Positions 5,328 to 5,876 of a stretch of 5,876 nucleotides of DNA are shown here, piece by piece. Source of the DNA: Chitinophagaceae bacterium. GTDB lineage: Bacteria > Bacteroidota > Bacteroidia > Chitinophagales > Chitinophagaceae. Made by a program: the position numbers and the translations under genes. Every line of letters begins with the position of its first letter. The first letter of the stretch is position 1. The notes under the pieces were generated by a model. It ran no database searches, was not told where the DNA came from, and was given only the letters and a program-made list of their open reading frames with translations. The stretch spans positions 8,097 through 13,972 of the forward strand of contig DOMR01000101.1 in NCBI GenBank assembly GCA_003509845.1. Reading direction: 5' to 3'.

Positions 5328-5876
5328 TTATTGAATAATTGTTTTTTTGTACAACAAAGATACTAAGCAATACCCCATAAAGCCAAATGGAATCGCCAAC
5401 CATTTATAAAAAAATGCGGTCAGTACTATTTCTATTGCAACCAGGAGTAATGGAATGACTAATTTTCGTTTATTAGCAAGCCCTTTTAGCGCCAACATGG
5501 GTGTTTTCATCACCATTAAATAGCTGACTAAAATGATAAACCCATACCAAAATGCCGGCAATAACATTAATTGTGCTACCGCACCTGATTGCCAATAAAT
5601 TAAAGGCAATGAAGCAGTTAATATACCAATCATTGGGATGGGTACGCCCTTAAAATAGGTGGTTTGTGTTTGATCCAAATTAAATCTTGCCAAACGATAC
5701 GCCCCAGCCATGGGTATTAAAAAAGCAGGTGCTAATAATATTGAATTATGACTAAACGCATTTACATCATTCGCCATGGACATTCTTAAAAACTGAAATA
5801 CAATACATGCGGGCGCTACGCCAAAACTCACCACATCCGCAAGAGAATCCAATTGCTTTCCCATCTCAGAAGAAAC
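5328..5876 (-). CDS. pssA: CDP-diacylglycerol-serine O-phosphatidyltransferase (5' end outside window)
   Basis: PssA is a membrane enzyme that joins CDP-diacylglycerol and L-serine to give phosphatidylserine, the precursor of phosphatidylethanolamine. The open frame continues to the right edge (first visible residues VSSEMGKQLD), so the Met at 5864 is internal and not the start. 182 codons are visible. The second half of the CDP-alcohol phosphatidyltransferase signature is present as G-x3-D-x3-D (visible residues Gly6, Asp10, Asp14). The first half (DGxxAR) lies outside the window. Further PssA-type marks are AGAYRLARFN (57-66), FKGVPIP (75-81) and LMVMKTPMLALKG (120-132), with about five or six hydrophobic segments between and after them. 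FKGVPIP favours PssA over phosphatidylglycerophosphate synthase. It is the first visible gene of the minus-strand run and lies 6 bases from purS. The promoter is not in the window. Confidence 0.9.
   Translation of the reverse strand, partial: VSSEMGKQLDSLADVVSFGVAPACIVFQFLRMSMANDVNAFSHNSILLAPAFLIPMAGAYRLARFNLDQTQTTYFKGVPIPMIGILTASLPLIYWQSGAVAQLMLLPAFWYGFIILVSYLMVMKTPMLALKGLANKRKLVIPLLLVAIEIVLTAFFYKWLAIPFGFMGYCLVSLLYKKTIIQ

Noticed and set aside
5326..5340. AATTATT-G-AATAATT palindrome at the pssA/purS junction
   Set aside because: It is pure A-T pairing with almost no loop and overlaps the pssA stop. This is expected by chance in such AT-rich sequence.
5862..5864. ATG as the start of pssA
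   Set aside because: The frame stays open to the window edge, and the upstream residues continue the CDP-alcohol phosphatidyltransferase signature, so this Met is internal.

Overview
The window is a compact, AT-rich chromosomal segment, almost certainly from the phylum Bacteroidota. Three things point there: the promoter-like element TAnnTTTG sits in front of two divergent genes, no start codon has a clear Shine-Dalgarno sequence, and several proteins have a Bacteroidota flavour (the M1 peptidase subtype, a short RsmI). A Chitinophagaceae- or Sphingobacteriia-like lineage is my inference, partly from a stand-alone purS gene. No mobile element, CRISPR array, tRNA or rRNA gene was seen.

Layout. 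Positions 1-602 (minus) hold the N-terminal 200 codons of tgt, cut by the left edge. An 85-base divergent intergenic region follows (603-687), with a TAnnTTTG element exactly 4 bases before the ATG on each side. On the plus strand come a membrane-anchored GT2-type glycosyltransferase (688-1815) and rsmG (1785-2426), which overlap by 31 bases. Only 8 bases separate rsmG from a convergent minus-strand run that reads, in transcription order from the right edge, pssA (5' part missing), purS, rsmI and a secreted M1 metallopeptidase. Gaps in that run are 6, 42 and 22 bases, so it looks like one operon. A perfect 10-bp inverted repeat covers the rsmI stop codon and ends just before the peptidase start.

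Function. Most of the content is housekeeping. Three genes modify RNA: tgt (queuosine in tRNA), rsmG (m7G near 16S position 527) and rsmI (2'-O-methylation of C1402 in 16S). The others cover phospholipid synthesis (pssA), purine synthesis (purS), surface or lipid-linked glycan synthesis (the glycosyltransferase, substrate unknown) and extracytoplasmic peptide degradation (the M1 peptidase).

I did not find a new multi-gene system. The best second-look signals are the matched pair of probably leaderless divergent promoters and the hairpin at the rsmI/peptidase junction.
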